A DNA stretch of 64,000 nt from contig NZ_CP090066.1 of NCBI RefSeq assembly GCF_021391535.1, forward strand, positions 2,803,501 through 2,867,500, read 5' to 3'. A program made the position numbers and the translations under genes. Position 1 is the first letter of the stretch; each line of letters opens with the position of its first letter. The notes under the pieces are model-generated. The model did no database searches. It saw only the letters and a program-made list of their open reading frames with translations, and had not been told where the DNA came from. This document shows, one piece after another, positions 1 to 8,415 of the stretch. Source of the DNA: Aurantimonas sp. HBX-1. Lineage in GTDB: Bacteria > Pseudomonadota > Alphaproteobacteria > Rhizobiales > Rhizobiaceae.

Positions 1-434
1 CCGACGTGCTGCTCGGCATCGCCGCCGGCACCGAGGATTTGATCGCCGACCGCAAGTCGCACCACGAGATCGAGCACGAGGCGGACGGCGCCGAGCACGA
101 CCACGACGAGTTCGAGAGCTTCGTCGTCGACGCCGGCGGCATTGCCGACCCGAAGGCCTTCGCCGACGGGCTCGCCGGGCTGATCGCCGCGCACGACATA
201 TTGCGCGTCAAGGGCTTCGCCGAGGTGCCGGGCAAGGCCATGCGGCTCGTCGTCCAGGCGGTCGGCCAGCGGATCGAGACCTATTTCGACCGGCCGTGGA
301 AGTTCGGCGAGACCCGCGCCACGCGGCTCGTCGTCATCGGCCTGCATGACGGGCTCGACGAGGCGACCTGTGAGACGATCACGGCGGCGATCCGCGGCCT
401 GACCGACGACGCGGCGCGGGACGCCGCCGAGTAG
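1..434 (+). CDS. cobW: CobW-family GTPase/metallochaperone, C-terminal part (5' truncated by window edge)
   Basis: This is the C-terminal end of a CobW-type protein, a P-loop GTPase proposed to deliver cobalt for cobalamin synthesis. The N-terminal GTPase domain lies before the window; the reading frame is open from the first base. What is visible is the segment leading to a His/Asp/Glu-rich stretch (HEIEHEADGAEHDHDEF), a typical metal-binding linker, followed by the CobW C-terminal domain, recognisable from RVKGFAEVPGK and the ending W-KFGETRATRLVVIGLHDGLDE. It stops 9 bp before the cobN start, so the two are probably co-transcribed and translationally close. The assignment to CobW rather than another COG0523 protein rests on the cobN/cobO neighbours. 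Confidence 0.88.
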   Translation, partial: DVLLGIAAGTEDLIADRKSHHEIEHEADGAEHDHDEFESFVVDAGGIADPKAFADGLAGLIAAHDILRVKGFAEVPGKAMRLVVQAVGQRIETYFDRPWKFGETRATRLVVIGLHDGLDEATCETITAAIRGLTDDAARDAAE

Positions 435-443
435 GAGCAGCCC

Positions 444-3400
444 TTGCACCTTCTCCTCGCCCAGCAGGGCACGATCGACGACGGCGGCGAGGCGATCGAT
501 CTCGGCCAGTCGCCGGCGGACGTCGTCGTCCTGTCGGCCGCCGACACCGAGATCGCCAGCCTCGCCTTCGCCGCCCGGCGCCTCGGCGCGGCGGCACCGT
601 CGCTGCGGCTCGCCAATCTCCTGCGGCTGAAGCACCCGATGTCGGTCGACGTCTATGTCGAGCGGACCCTCCGCCACGCCAGGCTGGTCGTCGTGCGCCT
701 CCTCGGCGGCGCCGCCTACTGGCCCTACGGCCTCGACGCGCTACTCGCCAACGTGCAGGCCTCCGGCGGCCAGCTGGTCGTGCTGCCCGGCGACGACAAG
801 CCGGACCCGGGGCTCGACCGCTACTGCACCGTGTCGCCGGAGATCCGCGACGGGCTCTGGGCCTATCTGCTCGAGGGCGGCGCCGCCAACGCCGACAATT
901 TCCTCCTGTCGCTGCGGGCGCTGCTCGACGGCGGCGAGGCGCCGGCCGAAGCCCAGCCGCTGCTGAAGGCGGGGGTGCTGGAACTCGGGGGCGCGGGTGC
1001 TCCCCAATCCAATGCCGTAGATATACACCCCCCTCTGCCTGCCGGCATCTCCCCCACAAGGGGGGAGATCGATGATGCCGCCGACAGCAGCCTTGCTTTC
1101 TCCGCCGAGTCACAGATCGAGAGTACCTCGGCCCGCGACAGGCCGATCTCCCCCCTTGTGGGGGAGATGTCCGGCAGGACAGAGGGGGGTGGCGCCGCCA
1201 AAGCTTCAGCGACGCCGTCAGGTGGGCCTCACGCGTCGAAAAAGGCCCGCGACGCTGCCCCCGAAAAACCCCTCGCCGCCATCGTCTGCTACCGGGCGCT
1301 GGCGCAGAGCGGGCAGACCGAGCCGGTGGAAGCGCTGGCGCGGGCGCTCGCGACGCGCGGGCTCGACGTGCTGCCGGTGTTCGTCTCCAGCCTCAAGGAC
1401 CCTGTCTCGGTCGAGACGCTCAGGGCGCTGTTCGCCCGCCGGGCGCCGGCGGTGGTGGTGAACCTCACGGGCTTCGCGGTCTCCTCGCCGGGCGGCGAGC
1501 GGGTGCCGACGGTGCTGGAGGAACAGGGCGCGGTGGTGCTGCAGGCGGTTCTGGCCAGCGGCTCGCGCGAAACCTGGGACGCCTCGCCGCAGGGCCTGTC
1601 GGCGCGGGACCTCGCGATGAATGTCGCCCTCCCCGAAGTAGACGGGCGGGTGCTGAGCCGCGCCATCGCCTTCAAGTCGGCCGGCGACTGGGACGCCCTG
1701 ACCGAGACCGACATCGTCGCGCATCGCGCGCTGCCGGACCGGATCGAATTCGTCGCCGAACTCGCCGCACGCTGGGCACGGCTGCGCGGCAAGGCGCCCG
1801 CCGAGCGCCGCATCGCGATCCTCCTTGCCAACTACCCCAACCGCGACGGACGGCTCGGCAACGGCGTCGGTCTGGACACGCCGGCCGGCACGATCGAGGT
1901 GCTGAGGGCGATGGCGGACGCCGGCTACGCCGTCGCGGACATTCCCGCAGACGGCGACGCGCTGATCGACCATCTGATGGCCGGCCCGACCAATGCCGGC
2001 ACGGTTGCGCGGACCATCCGCGAGACGCTGTCGCTGGGCGCCTACCGCCGGTTCTTCGCCACCCTGCCGCAAGCCCTGCAGGACGCCGCGACGGCCCGCT
2101 GGGGCGATCCCGCTAGCGATCCCTTCGTCGTCGAGCGCCCCGATGGCGCCGCCTTCGCGCTGCCGCTGGCGCGCTTCGGCGCGACGCTGGTCGGCATCCA
2201 GCCGGCGCGCGGCTACAATATCGATCCGAAGGAGACCTACCACTCCCCCGACCTCGTGCCGCCGCACAACTATCTGGCGCTCTACGCCTTCCTGCGGACC
2301 GAATACGGCGCCGACGCCATCGTCCACATGGGCAAGCACGGCAATCTCGAATGGCTGCCGGGCAAGGCGCTGGCGCTGTCGGCCGAATGCTGGCCGGAAG
2401 CGGTGCTCGGACCGCTGCCGCATCTCTACCCGTTCATCGTCAACGATCCCGGCGAGGGCACGCAGGCCAAGCGCCGGGCCGCCGCGGTGATCATCGACCA
2501 TCTGACGCCGCCCTTGACCCGCGCCGAGAGCTACGGCCCGCTGAAGGATCTCGAAGCCCTCGTAGACGAACACTACCAGGCCGCCGGCAGCGACCCGCGC
2601 CGCCTCGAGCTGCTGAAGGGCCGCATCCTCGACCTCGTCCGCGACATCGGTCTCGACCATGACGCCGGCATCGGGATCGATGACGGCGCGGCGTCGGCGC
2701 TCGCCAAGCTCGACGCCTATCTCTGCGACCTCAAGGAAATGCAGATCCGCGACGGGCTGCACGTCTTCGGCCTGGCGCCGGAGGGGCGGCTGCTGACCGA
2801 CCTCGTCGTGGCACTGGCCCGCCTGCCGCGCGGCATTTCGGCGGCGGATGCCTCGCTGCACCGGGCGCTGGCGGCGGATGTATTTTGTGACCCCGCATCA
2901 TCGGATGGTCGTTCCGATCACCCCCCTCTGCCTGCCGGCATCTCTCCCACAAGGGGGGAGATCGAAGGTGGCCAGGGCGGTGGGTGCGCCTCACCCGCCG
3001 CGCATGAGAACGAAGGCGGCAAGGCTGGCGACTATCCGATCTCCCCCCTTGTGGGGGAGATGTCCGGCAGGACAGAGGGGGGTGGGTCCCCCACCACGGC
3101 CGACGACCGGGCCACCCAATTCGACCCCCTCGATTGCGACATGGCGGCGCCGTGGGACGGCCCGCGACCGGGCATCCTGCATGCCCTCTCCCCCGACCCC
3201 TGGCGCAGCAACGGCGACACCGTCGAGCGCATCGAACTCCTTGCCGCAAACCTCGTCGCCCGCGAGACGCCCCTGCCCGCCGGCTGGGCGGCCACCGCCG
3301 CCGTGCTCGCCGAGATCGACGCGCGGCTGCGCCCCGCGGTCACCAGTTCCGGTCCGGCCGAGATCGCCGGGCTGCTGGCGGGGCTCGACGGACGCTTCGT

Positions 3401-4634
3401 CGCGCCTGGGCCCTCCGGGGCGCCGACGCGGGGGCGGCCGGACGTGCTGCCGACCGGCCGCAACTTCTACTCCGTCGACACGCGCGCCGTGCCGACCGAA
3501 GCCGCGTGGGATCTCGGGCGGCGCTCGGCGGAGCTGCTGGTCACCCGGCACCTGCAGGACAATGGCGATTGGCCGCGCGCGATCGGCCTCACCGCCTGGG
3601 GCACCTCGAACATGCGCACCGGCGGCGACGACATCGCCCAGGCCTTCGCGCTGATCGGCGCACGGCCGGTCTGGGACCGCGCCTCGCGGCGGGTCACCGG
3701 CTACGAAATCATCACGCCGGCCGAGCTCGGCCGGCCGCGCGTCGACGTCACGCTGCGGATTTCCGGCTTCTTCCGCGACGCGTTCCCCGACCAGATCGCT
3801 TTGTTCGACCGGGCGGTGCGGGCCGTCGGCGCGCTGGACGAGCCGGCCGAGGACAACCCCCTCGCCGCCCGCATGGCGGGAGAGCGCGCGGCGCTGGTCG
3901 CCGCCGGTGTTCCGGAAGCCGAGGCAGCGCGGCGGGCCGGCTTCCGGGTCTTCGGCTCGATGCCCGGCGCCTACGGGGCGGGGCTGCAGGCGCTGATCGA
4001 CGAGAAGGGCTGGAGCGACAAGGCCGATCTTGCCGAGAGTTATTTGGTCTGGGGCTCCTATGCCTACGGCGCCGGCACGGAGGGCGAGGCCGACCGGCAG
4101 GGCTTCGAGGCACGGCTCTCGACCGTCGAAGCCGTCGTGCAGAACCAGGACAACCGCGAGCACGACCTGCTCGACTCCGACGACTACTACCAGTTCGAGG
4201 GCGGCATGACCGCCGCGGTAGAGCGTGTCTCCGGAAGGCGGCCGGTGGTCTACCACAACGACCATTCGCGGCCCGAGCGGCCGCTGGTGCGCACGCTGGA
4301 GGAGGAGATCGGCCGCGTCGTGCGGGCGCGGGTGATCAATCCGAAATGGATTGCCGGGGTGATGCGCCACGGCTACAAGGGGGCCTTCGAGATCGCCGCC
4401 ACCGTCGACTACATGTTCGCCTTTGCCGCCACCACCGGCGCCGTCCGCGACCATCACTTCGAGGCGGCCTATCGCGCCTTCGTCATCGACGAGCGGGTGC
4501 GGGCATTCCTGCAGGACCATAATCAGCATGCCTTCCGCGACCTGTGCGACAGGTTCGCCGAAGCCATCGACCGTGGCCTGTGGAAACCGCGCTCGAACTC
4601 GGTGGCGGAAACGCTCCAGAGCGCTCCTTCGTGA
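444..4634 (+). CDS. cobN: Aerobic cobaltochelatase large subunit CobN, with two in-frame repeat insertions
   Basis: CobN is the large, corrin-binding subunit of the ATP-dependent cobaltochelatase (with CobS and CobT) that inserts cobalt into hydrogenobyrinic acid a,c-diamide in the cytoplasm. Family hallmarks are present: ILLANYPNRDGRLGNGVGLD around residue 455, GYNIDPKETYHSPDLVPPHNY near 590, and VHMGKHGNLEWLPGK from residue 627. At 1396 residues it is longer than the roughly 1250-1280 usual for CobN. The excess is accounted for by two palindromic repeat elements translated in the same frame (about residues 195-249 and 826-880), each giving a peptide with PPLPAGISPTRGEI and PISPLVGEMSGRTEGGG. 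The start is TTG, 9 bp after cobW. A GNAT gene and cobO follow. Confidence 0.95.
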   Translation: MHLLLAQQGTIDDGGEAIDLGQSPADVVVLSAADTEIASLAFAARRLGAAAPSLRLANLLRLKHPMSVDVYVERTLRHARLVVVRLLGGAAYWPYGLDALLANVQASGGQLVVLPGDDKPDPGLDRYCTVSPEIRDGLWAYLLEGGAANADNFLLSLRALLDGGEAPAEAQPLLKAGVLELGGAGAPQSNAVDIHPPLPAGISPTRGEIDDAADSSLAFSAESQIESTSARDRPISPLVGEMSGRTEGGGAAKASATPSGGPHASKKARDAAPEKPLAAIVCYRALAQSGQTEPVEALARALATRGLDVLPVFVSSLKDPVSVETLRALFARRAPAVVVNLTGFAVSSPGGERVPTVLEEQGAVVLQAVLASGSRETWDASPQGLSARDLAMNVALPEVDGRVLSRAIAFKSAGDWDALTETDIVAHRALPDRIEFVAELAARWARLRGKAPAERRIAILLANYPNRDGRLGNGVGLDTPAGTIEVLRAMADAGYAVADIPADGDALIDHLMAGPTNAGTVARTIRETLSLGAYRRFFATLPQALQDAATARWGDPASDPFVVERPDGAAFALPLARFGATLVGIQPARGYNIDPKETYHSPDLVPPHNYLALYAFLRTEYGADAIVHMGKHGNLEWLPGKALALSAECWPEAVLGPLPHLYPFIVNDPGEGTQAKRRAAAVIIDHLTPPLTRAESYGPLKDLEALVDEHYQAAGSDPRRLELLKGRILDLVRDIGLDHDAGIGIDDGAASALAKLDAYLCDLKEMQIRDGLHVFGLAPEGRLLTDLVVALARLPRGISAADASLHRALAADVFCDPASSDGRSDHPPLPAGISPTRGEIEGGQGGGCASPAAHENEGGKAGDYPISPLVGEMSGRTEGGGSPTTADDRATQFDPLDCDMAAPWDGPRPGILHALSPDPWRSNGDTVERIELLAANLVARETPLPAGWAATAAVLAEIDARLRPAVTSSGPAEIAGLLAGLDGRFVAPGPSGAPTRGRPDVLPTGRNFYSVDTRAVPTEAAWDLGRRSAELLVTRHLQDNGDWPRAIGLTAWGTSNMRTGGDDIAQAFALIGARPVWDRASRRVTGYEIITPAELGRPRVDVTLRISGFFRDAFPDQIALFDRAVRAVGALDEPAEDNPLAARMAGERAALVAAGVPEAEAARRAGFRVFGSMPGAYGAGLQALIDEKGWSDKADLAESYLVWGSYAYGAGTEGEADRQGFEARLSTVEAVVQNQDNREHDLLDSDDYYQFEGGMTAAVERVSGRRPVVYHNDHSRPERPLVRTLEEEIGRVVRARVINPKWIAGVMRHGYKGAFEIAATVDYMFAFAATTGAVRDHHFEAAYRAFVIDERVRAFLQDHNQHAFRDLCDRFAEAIDRGLWKPRSNSVAETLQSAPS
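1027..1190. repeat. Palindromic repeat element (family A, copy 1) inserted in frame in cobN
   Basis: Two arms of about 45 bp (1027-1071 and 1144-1190) are inverted copies of each other, beginning ACCCCCCTCTG and ending GGGGGGAGATCG. They flank a 72-bp variable core. Each arm contains the inner palindrome CTCCCCCACAAGGGGGGAG, so the whole element can fold into a multi-hairpin cloverleaf. It is read through without a stop as part of cobN. The arms match copies at 2920-3083 and 50139-50331. Confidence 0.93.
2920..3083. repeat. Palindromic repeat element (family A, copy 2) inserted in frame in cobN
   Basis: This is the same architecture as the copy at 1027: arms at 2920-2964 and 3037-3083 and a 72-bp core, 164 bp in total and exactly the same length as copy 1 although the core sequences differ. 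Orientation and reading frame are also the same, so the arms encode the same peptide motifs in CobN. A 1-bp target duplication, or any extra length of 1 mod 3, would make such an insertion frame-neutral. Confidence 0.93.
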
Positions 4635-4649
4635 GCAGACAGGCTAGAC

Positions 4650-5078
4650 GTGACCGTACGCATCGAGCGGATCGAGGGGCTGGACGGCGACCGCCGCGCC
4701 GCGATCACCGCCCCCTTCGCGGAGGCCGCGACCGTGAAGCGCTTCGCCTTCTCCCCGCATCACCTGACGCTGGCGCTGACCGACGAGCACGGCATCGACG
4801 GCGGGCTGATCGCCCAGCTCTACTGGGACTGGATGCATGTCGAGATCCTCGCCGTGCCGGAGCGCTGGCGCGGAAAGGGCCTCGGCCGGGCGCTGCTGGC
4901 CGAGGCCGAATCCGTCGCGGCGGCTTCGGGCTGCACCGGCGCCTGGGTCGACACCTATTCCTTCCAGTCGCCGGGCTTTTACGAAAGGATGGGCTACAGC
5001 GTCTTCGGCCGCCTGCCGAACTATCCGGCCGGGGAAGAGCGGATCTTCTTCGCCAAGCAGCTCAGGGCTGCCGACTGA
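4650..5078 (+). CDS. GNAT-family N-acetyltransferase
   Basis: This 142-residue protein has the GNAT fold signature: V-E-I-L-AVPERWRGKGLGRALLAEAE (about residues 68-90) is motif A with the R/Q-x-x-G-x-G/A acetyl-CoA pyrophosphate loop, and SPGFYERMGYSVFGRLPNYPAGE near residues 107-128 is the usual C-terminal motif B. It would transfer an acetyl group from acetyl-CoA to an unidentified amine in the cytoplasm. The start is GTG, 15 bp after cobN, and it ends 16 bp before cobO, so it sits inside the cobalamin operon. Whether it acts in cobalamin metabolism is unknown; no GNAT step is established in the aerobic pathway, so it may be a passenger. Confidence 0.88.
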   Translation: MTVRIERIEGLDGDRRAAITAPFAEAATVKRFAFSPHHLTLALTDEHGIDGGLIAQLYWDWMHVEILAVPERWRGKGLGRALLAEAESVAAASGCTGAWVDTYSFQSPGFYERMGYSVFGRLPNYPAGEERIFFAKQLRAAD

Positions 5079-5094
5079 TCAGGGGAGGAACTTC

Positions 5095-5739
5095 ATGAGC
5101 GAGAGCGAACGCACCCGCATCACCGACGGCATGAGCGAGGCCGAGCTCGACGCCCGCCACGCCGAGAAGATGAAGAAGAAGAAGGCGGCGCGCGACAAGA
5201 TCCTCGCCACCAAGACGGTCGAGAAGGGCCTCCTGATCGTCCACACCGGCAAGGGCAAGGGCAAGTCCACCGCCGCCTTCGGCCTGGTCTTCCGCGCCCT
5301 CGGCAACGGCATGAAGGTCGCCATCGTGCAGTTCGTGAAGGGCAAGTGGGAGACCGGCGAGCGGAAGGTGCTGGAGAAGTTCCCCGATCAGGTGACGATG
5401 ACCGCGATGGGCGACGGCTTCACCTGGGAGACCCAGGACCGCCAGCGCGACATCGCCGCCGCGCGAGCTGCCTGGGACCGCGCCAAGGCGCTGATCATGG
5501 ACGGCGAGCACGACCTGGTGCTGCTCGACGAGCTCAACATCGTCCTTCGCTACGACTATCTCGACATCGCCGAGGTGGTCGACTTCCTGAAGGGCAAGCC
5601 GGCGATGAAGCACGTCGTCGTCACCGGCCGCAACGCCAAGGACGAGCTGATCGAGATCGCCGACCTCGTCACCGAGATGGAAATGATCAAGCACCCGTTC
5701 CGGTCGGGGGTGAAGGCGCAGCGCGGGATCGAGTTTTAG
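5095..5739 (+). CDS. cobO: Cob(I)yrinic acid a,c-diamide adenosyltransferase
   Basis: CobO (BtuR/CobA type) transfers the 5'-deoxyadenosyl group of ATP to reduced cob(I)yrinic acid a,c-diamide, the step that follows cobalt insertion. The 214-residue length is typical. The N-terminal lysine-rich segment KMKKKKAARDK is followed by the family P-loop HTGKGKGKSTAAFG (about residues 46-59), then VQFVKGKW, and the Walker-B-like DLVLLDELN (about 141-149), and VVTGRNAKDELIEIADLVTEM. The ATG start at 5095 has a strong GGGGAGG ribosome-binding site 6-7 bp upstream. It is the last cob gene in the run, followed by a stem-loop and a repeat element. Confidence 0.96.
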   Translation: MSESERTRITDGMSEAELDARHAEKMKKKKAARDKILATKTVEKGLLIVHTGKGKGKSTAAFGLVFRALGNGMKVAIVQFVKGKWETGERKVLEKFPDQVTMTAMGDGFTWETQDRQRDIAAARAAWDRAKALIMDGEHDLVLLDELNIVLRYDYLDIAEVVDFLKGKPAMKHVVVTGRNAKDELIEIADLVTEMEMIKHPFRSGVKAQRGIEF

Positions 5740-5770
5740 GAGGGCGGGCTGCGGCGACGGCGGGCCCTCC
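5739..5770 (+). other. GC-rich stem-loop after cobO
   Basis: GGAGGGC at 5739-5745 pairs with GCCCTCC at 5764-5770 directly at the cobO stop codon. There is no T-tract, so it is not a classical intrinsic terminator; it may stabilise the 3' end of the mRNA. Confidence 0.4.
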
Positions 5771-5788
5771 GGCGGCGTCTGCGGCAAC

Positions 5789-6021
5789 CCACCCCTCTCT
5801 TGCGATTTCTATCGTTTGGCGCCTGCGGCGCTAAGCCGATGAAATCGCTTTCTCCCCCTCAAGGGGGGAGAGGGGCGCCAGGGCAGCCAAGGCGATGCGG
5901 GAATTTGAGCGAGCGTCGATGGTGAGCCGCCCCCTCTCCCCTTGAGGGAGAGAAAGCCTTTTCGCGGTCTTGGGCCGAGCCTCGCCGAGGTCCAAGTCGC
6001 AGAAAAGGCAAGAGAGGGGTG
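5789..6021. repeat. RIME-like palindromic mosaic (family B, copy 1)
   Basis: This element fills most of the 333-bp gap between cobO and the methyltransferase-like gene. Module X (about 5789-5873) runs from CACCCCTCTCTTGCG through a GGCGCCTGCGGCGC hairpin to CTCCCCCTCAAGGGGGGAG. Module Y (about 5930-6021) runs from CTCTCCCCTTGAGGGAGAG to GGCAAGAGAGGGGTG, and its ends are the reverse complement of those of X. The same two modules recur at 7022-7235 in the opposite order. The structure resembles the intergenic mosaic elements known from rhizobia. No coding potential was seen here. Confidence 0.85.
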
Positions 6022-6072
6022 GGAGCGTTGCCGGCGGGCGCTGAGCTGCGCGGAAGCGTGGCAGCGGCAGCG

Positions 6073-6914
6073 CTAGGTTTCGCCCGCGCCCTCGCTCGAG
6101 AACCACATCGCCTCGTAAACCGCTACCGCGCTCGCATCCGGCGGACGGTTCCGCGTCAGCCATGCGGACCGCACCGCCCACGCCTCGGCGGCACTGGGGG
6201 CCTCAGGCAACTGCCGACGTCGGCGGCGCCGCGGCAGGGGATGAAGCGGGCCGCCAGCAGCGGCTTTGCCGCGAAGCCGGCGCCGCTCCGCGTGAGGCTG
6301 AGGGCAAGGCCGGTGCGCTCGTTGGCCTGCCAGGGAAAAACCAGCCGCCCGCCCGGCCGGAGCGCGGCGAGCCAGGCAGTCGGCGGCGCCGTCACGCCGG
6401 CATTCACGTAGATGACATCCGAGGCTGGCAGCGGCAACGCGGTCGCGTCGCCCGCAACCAGCGTCACGCCCTCGAAGGGGTCGAGGTTGTTGCGGGCGCG
6501 GGCGGCGAGCGTCGGCTCGATCTCGAAGGCGAGGACATCGCCGCCGCGCAGCACGAGCATCGACAGGATCGCGGTGTAGTAGCCGGTGCCCGCCCCCACA
6601 TGGACCACCGTCTCGCCAGGCTGCGGCGCCGCCGCGCCGATCAGGGCGGCGTGCAGGTAGGGCTCGCCATTGTTGATGCCCTTCGCCGCATCGAGCGCGA
6701 CGAGGACGTTCTGGTAGAGAAAGGCCGGATCGGCGGAAGGAGTCTCGATATAGCCGCGGCCGGCCATGATCTGCCACGGCCCGGGCCCGACAAACGCCTC
6801 GCGGGGCACCAGCGCGAAGATGCGCTCCAGCCGCTCGTCGGCCGAGCCGCTGGCGGCGGCCATCATCCTGGCGTGGAAGGCCCGGATCGCGTCGATACTG
6901 GCCCGCCGGGTCAT
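6073..6914 (-). pseudogene. Protein-L-isoaspartate O-methyltransferase-like protein, apparent frameshift near the 3' end
   Basis: The frame from the ATG at 6914 encodes a class I SAM methyltransferase of the PCMT type: LERIFALVPREAFVGPGPW near the N-terminus and SAM motif I VVHVGAGTGYYTAIL (about residues 99-113). That frame runs to 6156 but ends in an arginine/proline-rich tail (RPPVPPRRGRCGPHG) unlike the family. The expected C-terminus, AWAVRSAWLTRNRPPDASAVAVYEAMWFS, is in the adjacent frame ending at 6073. Adding one base near 6200-6210 would join them as SCLEAPSAAEAWAVR. This may be a genuine -1 mutation or a sequencing error in a G/C run. The gene is bracketed by two RIME-like mosaics. 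Confidence 0.75.
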
Positions 6915-7021
6915 CGGCGTCGTCCTTTTGGTGTCTCGTGCGGATGAGCTAGGGTCCGCAGGCCGCCCGCCAACGGCAGCGCCCGGAGTGTCGGAGGCCT
7001 GCCGAGCGTTGGCGGCGGGGC

Positions 7022-7235
7022 GCCCTCTCTCCCCGTGAGGGAGAGGAAGCCTTTTCGCGGTCTTGGGCCGAGGCCCTGCCGAGGTCCAAGTCGCAGAAAA
7101 GGCAAGAGAGGGGTGCGGGGCGTCGATAGCGGGCGGGGCTCCGGCCGCAAGTCACCCCTCTCTTGCGATTTCTATCGTTTAGCGCCTTCGGCGCTAAGCC
7201 GATGAAATCGCTTTCTCCCCCTCAAGGGGGGAGAG
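7022..7235. repeat. RIME-like palindromic mosaic (family B, copy 2)
   Basis: Module Y (about 7022-7115) comes first and module X (about 7153-7235) second, the mirror image of the copy at 5789-6021. The two copies therefore flank the methyltransferase-like gene as X-Y-gene-Y-X. The element occupies the 436-bp gap between the methyltransferase start (6914) and the histidine kinase (7351). The rest of that gap shows only a short GC-rich inverted segment near 6970-7015 and no gene. Confidence 0.85.
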
Positions 7236-7350
7236 AGGCCTCGCGCCCCAATCATCCGCCCCCCTTCCCTATCGCTCGACAAGAAAAACGCGGGCGCTTT
7301 GCTGCGATCCACGCTAGAAGCGAGGCATTTGCCCCTTGAGCAGTGCCGCC

Positions 7351-8352
7351 ATGCCCTTCAGCGATCCGCATCATCCGTTGTCGAAGCCCGAGAACCTGCG
7401 CCGCGCCATCCATGCGGCGGGGGTGGCGCTGTGGTCGTGGACGGTGGCCGACGACGATTTCGCCATGGACAAGCGGGCCTTCGAGATGTGGGGCATGGAG
7501 CCGGGCGCCCATGTGACGTTCGAGGACCTGTCGGCGCATATCCATCCCGCCGACCGCGACCGGGTGCGCGCCGCCTTCACCGCGACGCGCGGCATCGTCG
7601 GACCCTACGAGATCGATTTCCGCATCATGGTGGGCGACGAGATCCGCTGGATCTCGGCGCGCGGCCTCGGCGACGACGCGGCGCTGCACGACGGCCAGAT
7701 GTTCGGGATCTTCCTCGACGTCACCGGCCGCAAGCAGGCCGAGGAGGGCCACGAACTCCTGGCCGGCGAGATGAGCCACCGGGTCAAGAACCTCCTCGCC
7801 ATCGCCTCCGGCCTCACCACCATCACCTCGCGCTCGACCACCACGGCCGAGGAGATGGCGAAGGAACTGACCGGACGCCTGGCGGCGCTCGGCCGCGCCC
7901 ACGACCTGGTGCGGCCGCTGGCGAGCGGCCAGGGCACGGCGGCGCTGCTCGGCGACCTCTTGACGGTGCTGCTCGCTCCCTATGAGGACCTCGGCGCCTT
8001 CAGCGGCCGCATCCGCGTGGCGGTGCCGCGCATGGGCGTCGGCGAGAAGGCCGCGACGACGCTGTCGCTGATCATCCACGAACTCGCCACCAACTCGCTG
8101 AAATACGGCGCGCTGTCGACCGACACCGGCATTCTCGACCTCTCCGGCACCACCGAGGAGGACGACGTCACCCTGATCTGGACCGAGCGCGGCGGCCCAT
8201 CGGTGGAGGCGCCGGAGAGCGCCGAAGGCTACGGCTCGAAGCTGGTGCGCCGCAGCGTCGCCGGCCAGTTGGGCGGCACGATCGACTACGACTGGTCCGA
8301 CGAGGGCGTGGTGGTGAAGCTGGCGCTGAACGGCGAGCGCCTCGCGATCTAG
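7351..8352 (+). CDS. PAS-domain HWE-family sensor histidine kinase
   Basis: This is a soluble sensor kinase of about 333 residues. A PAS domain with a PAC-like end (DFRIMVGDEIRWISARG ... FGIFLDVTGRKQAEEG) covers about residues 20-133. The phospho-acceptor box EMSHRVKNLLAIASGL has its histidine near residue 143. The HWE signature follows: HELATNSLKYGALS (N-box) and LIWTERGGP, then GYGSKLVRRSVAGQLGG. HWE kinases in alphaproteobacteria often feed the general stress response or light/redox signalling through PAS cofactors; no membrane segment is visible, so the signal should be cytoplasmic. No response regulator is adjacent. An upstream in-frame TTG at 7336 has a weak GAGG site and is an alternative start. 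Confidence 0.92.
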   Translation: MPFSDPHHPLSKPENLRRAIHAAGVALWSWTVADDDFAMDKRAFEMWGMEPGAHVTFEDLSAHIHPADRDRVRAAFTATRGIVGPYEIDFRIMVGDEIRWISARGLGDDAALHDGQMFGIFLDVTGRKQAEEGHELLAGEMSHRVKNLLAIASGLTTITSRSTTTAEEMAKELTGRLAALGRAHDLVRPLASGQGTAALLGDLLTVLLAPYEDLGAFSGRIRVAVPRMGVGEKAATTLSLIIHELATNSLKYGALSTDTGILDLSGTTEEDDVTLIWTERGGPSVEAPESAEGYGSKLVRRSVAGQLGGTIDYDWSDEGVVVKLALNGERLAI

Positions 8353-8415
8353 GCTGGGCAGCCGGTCCGAGCCAACGCGGCATCAGCGCGCGGCGCCGCC
8401 CCTTGCCGATGTCCT

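Noticed and set aside
1218..2861. Long open frame on the minus strand opposite cobN (547 codons)
   Set aside because: It is a shadow of cobN in GC-rich DNA; the protein is Arg/Gln/Gly-rich with no family likeness.
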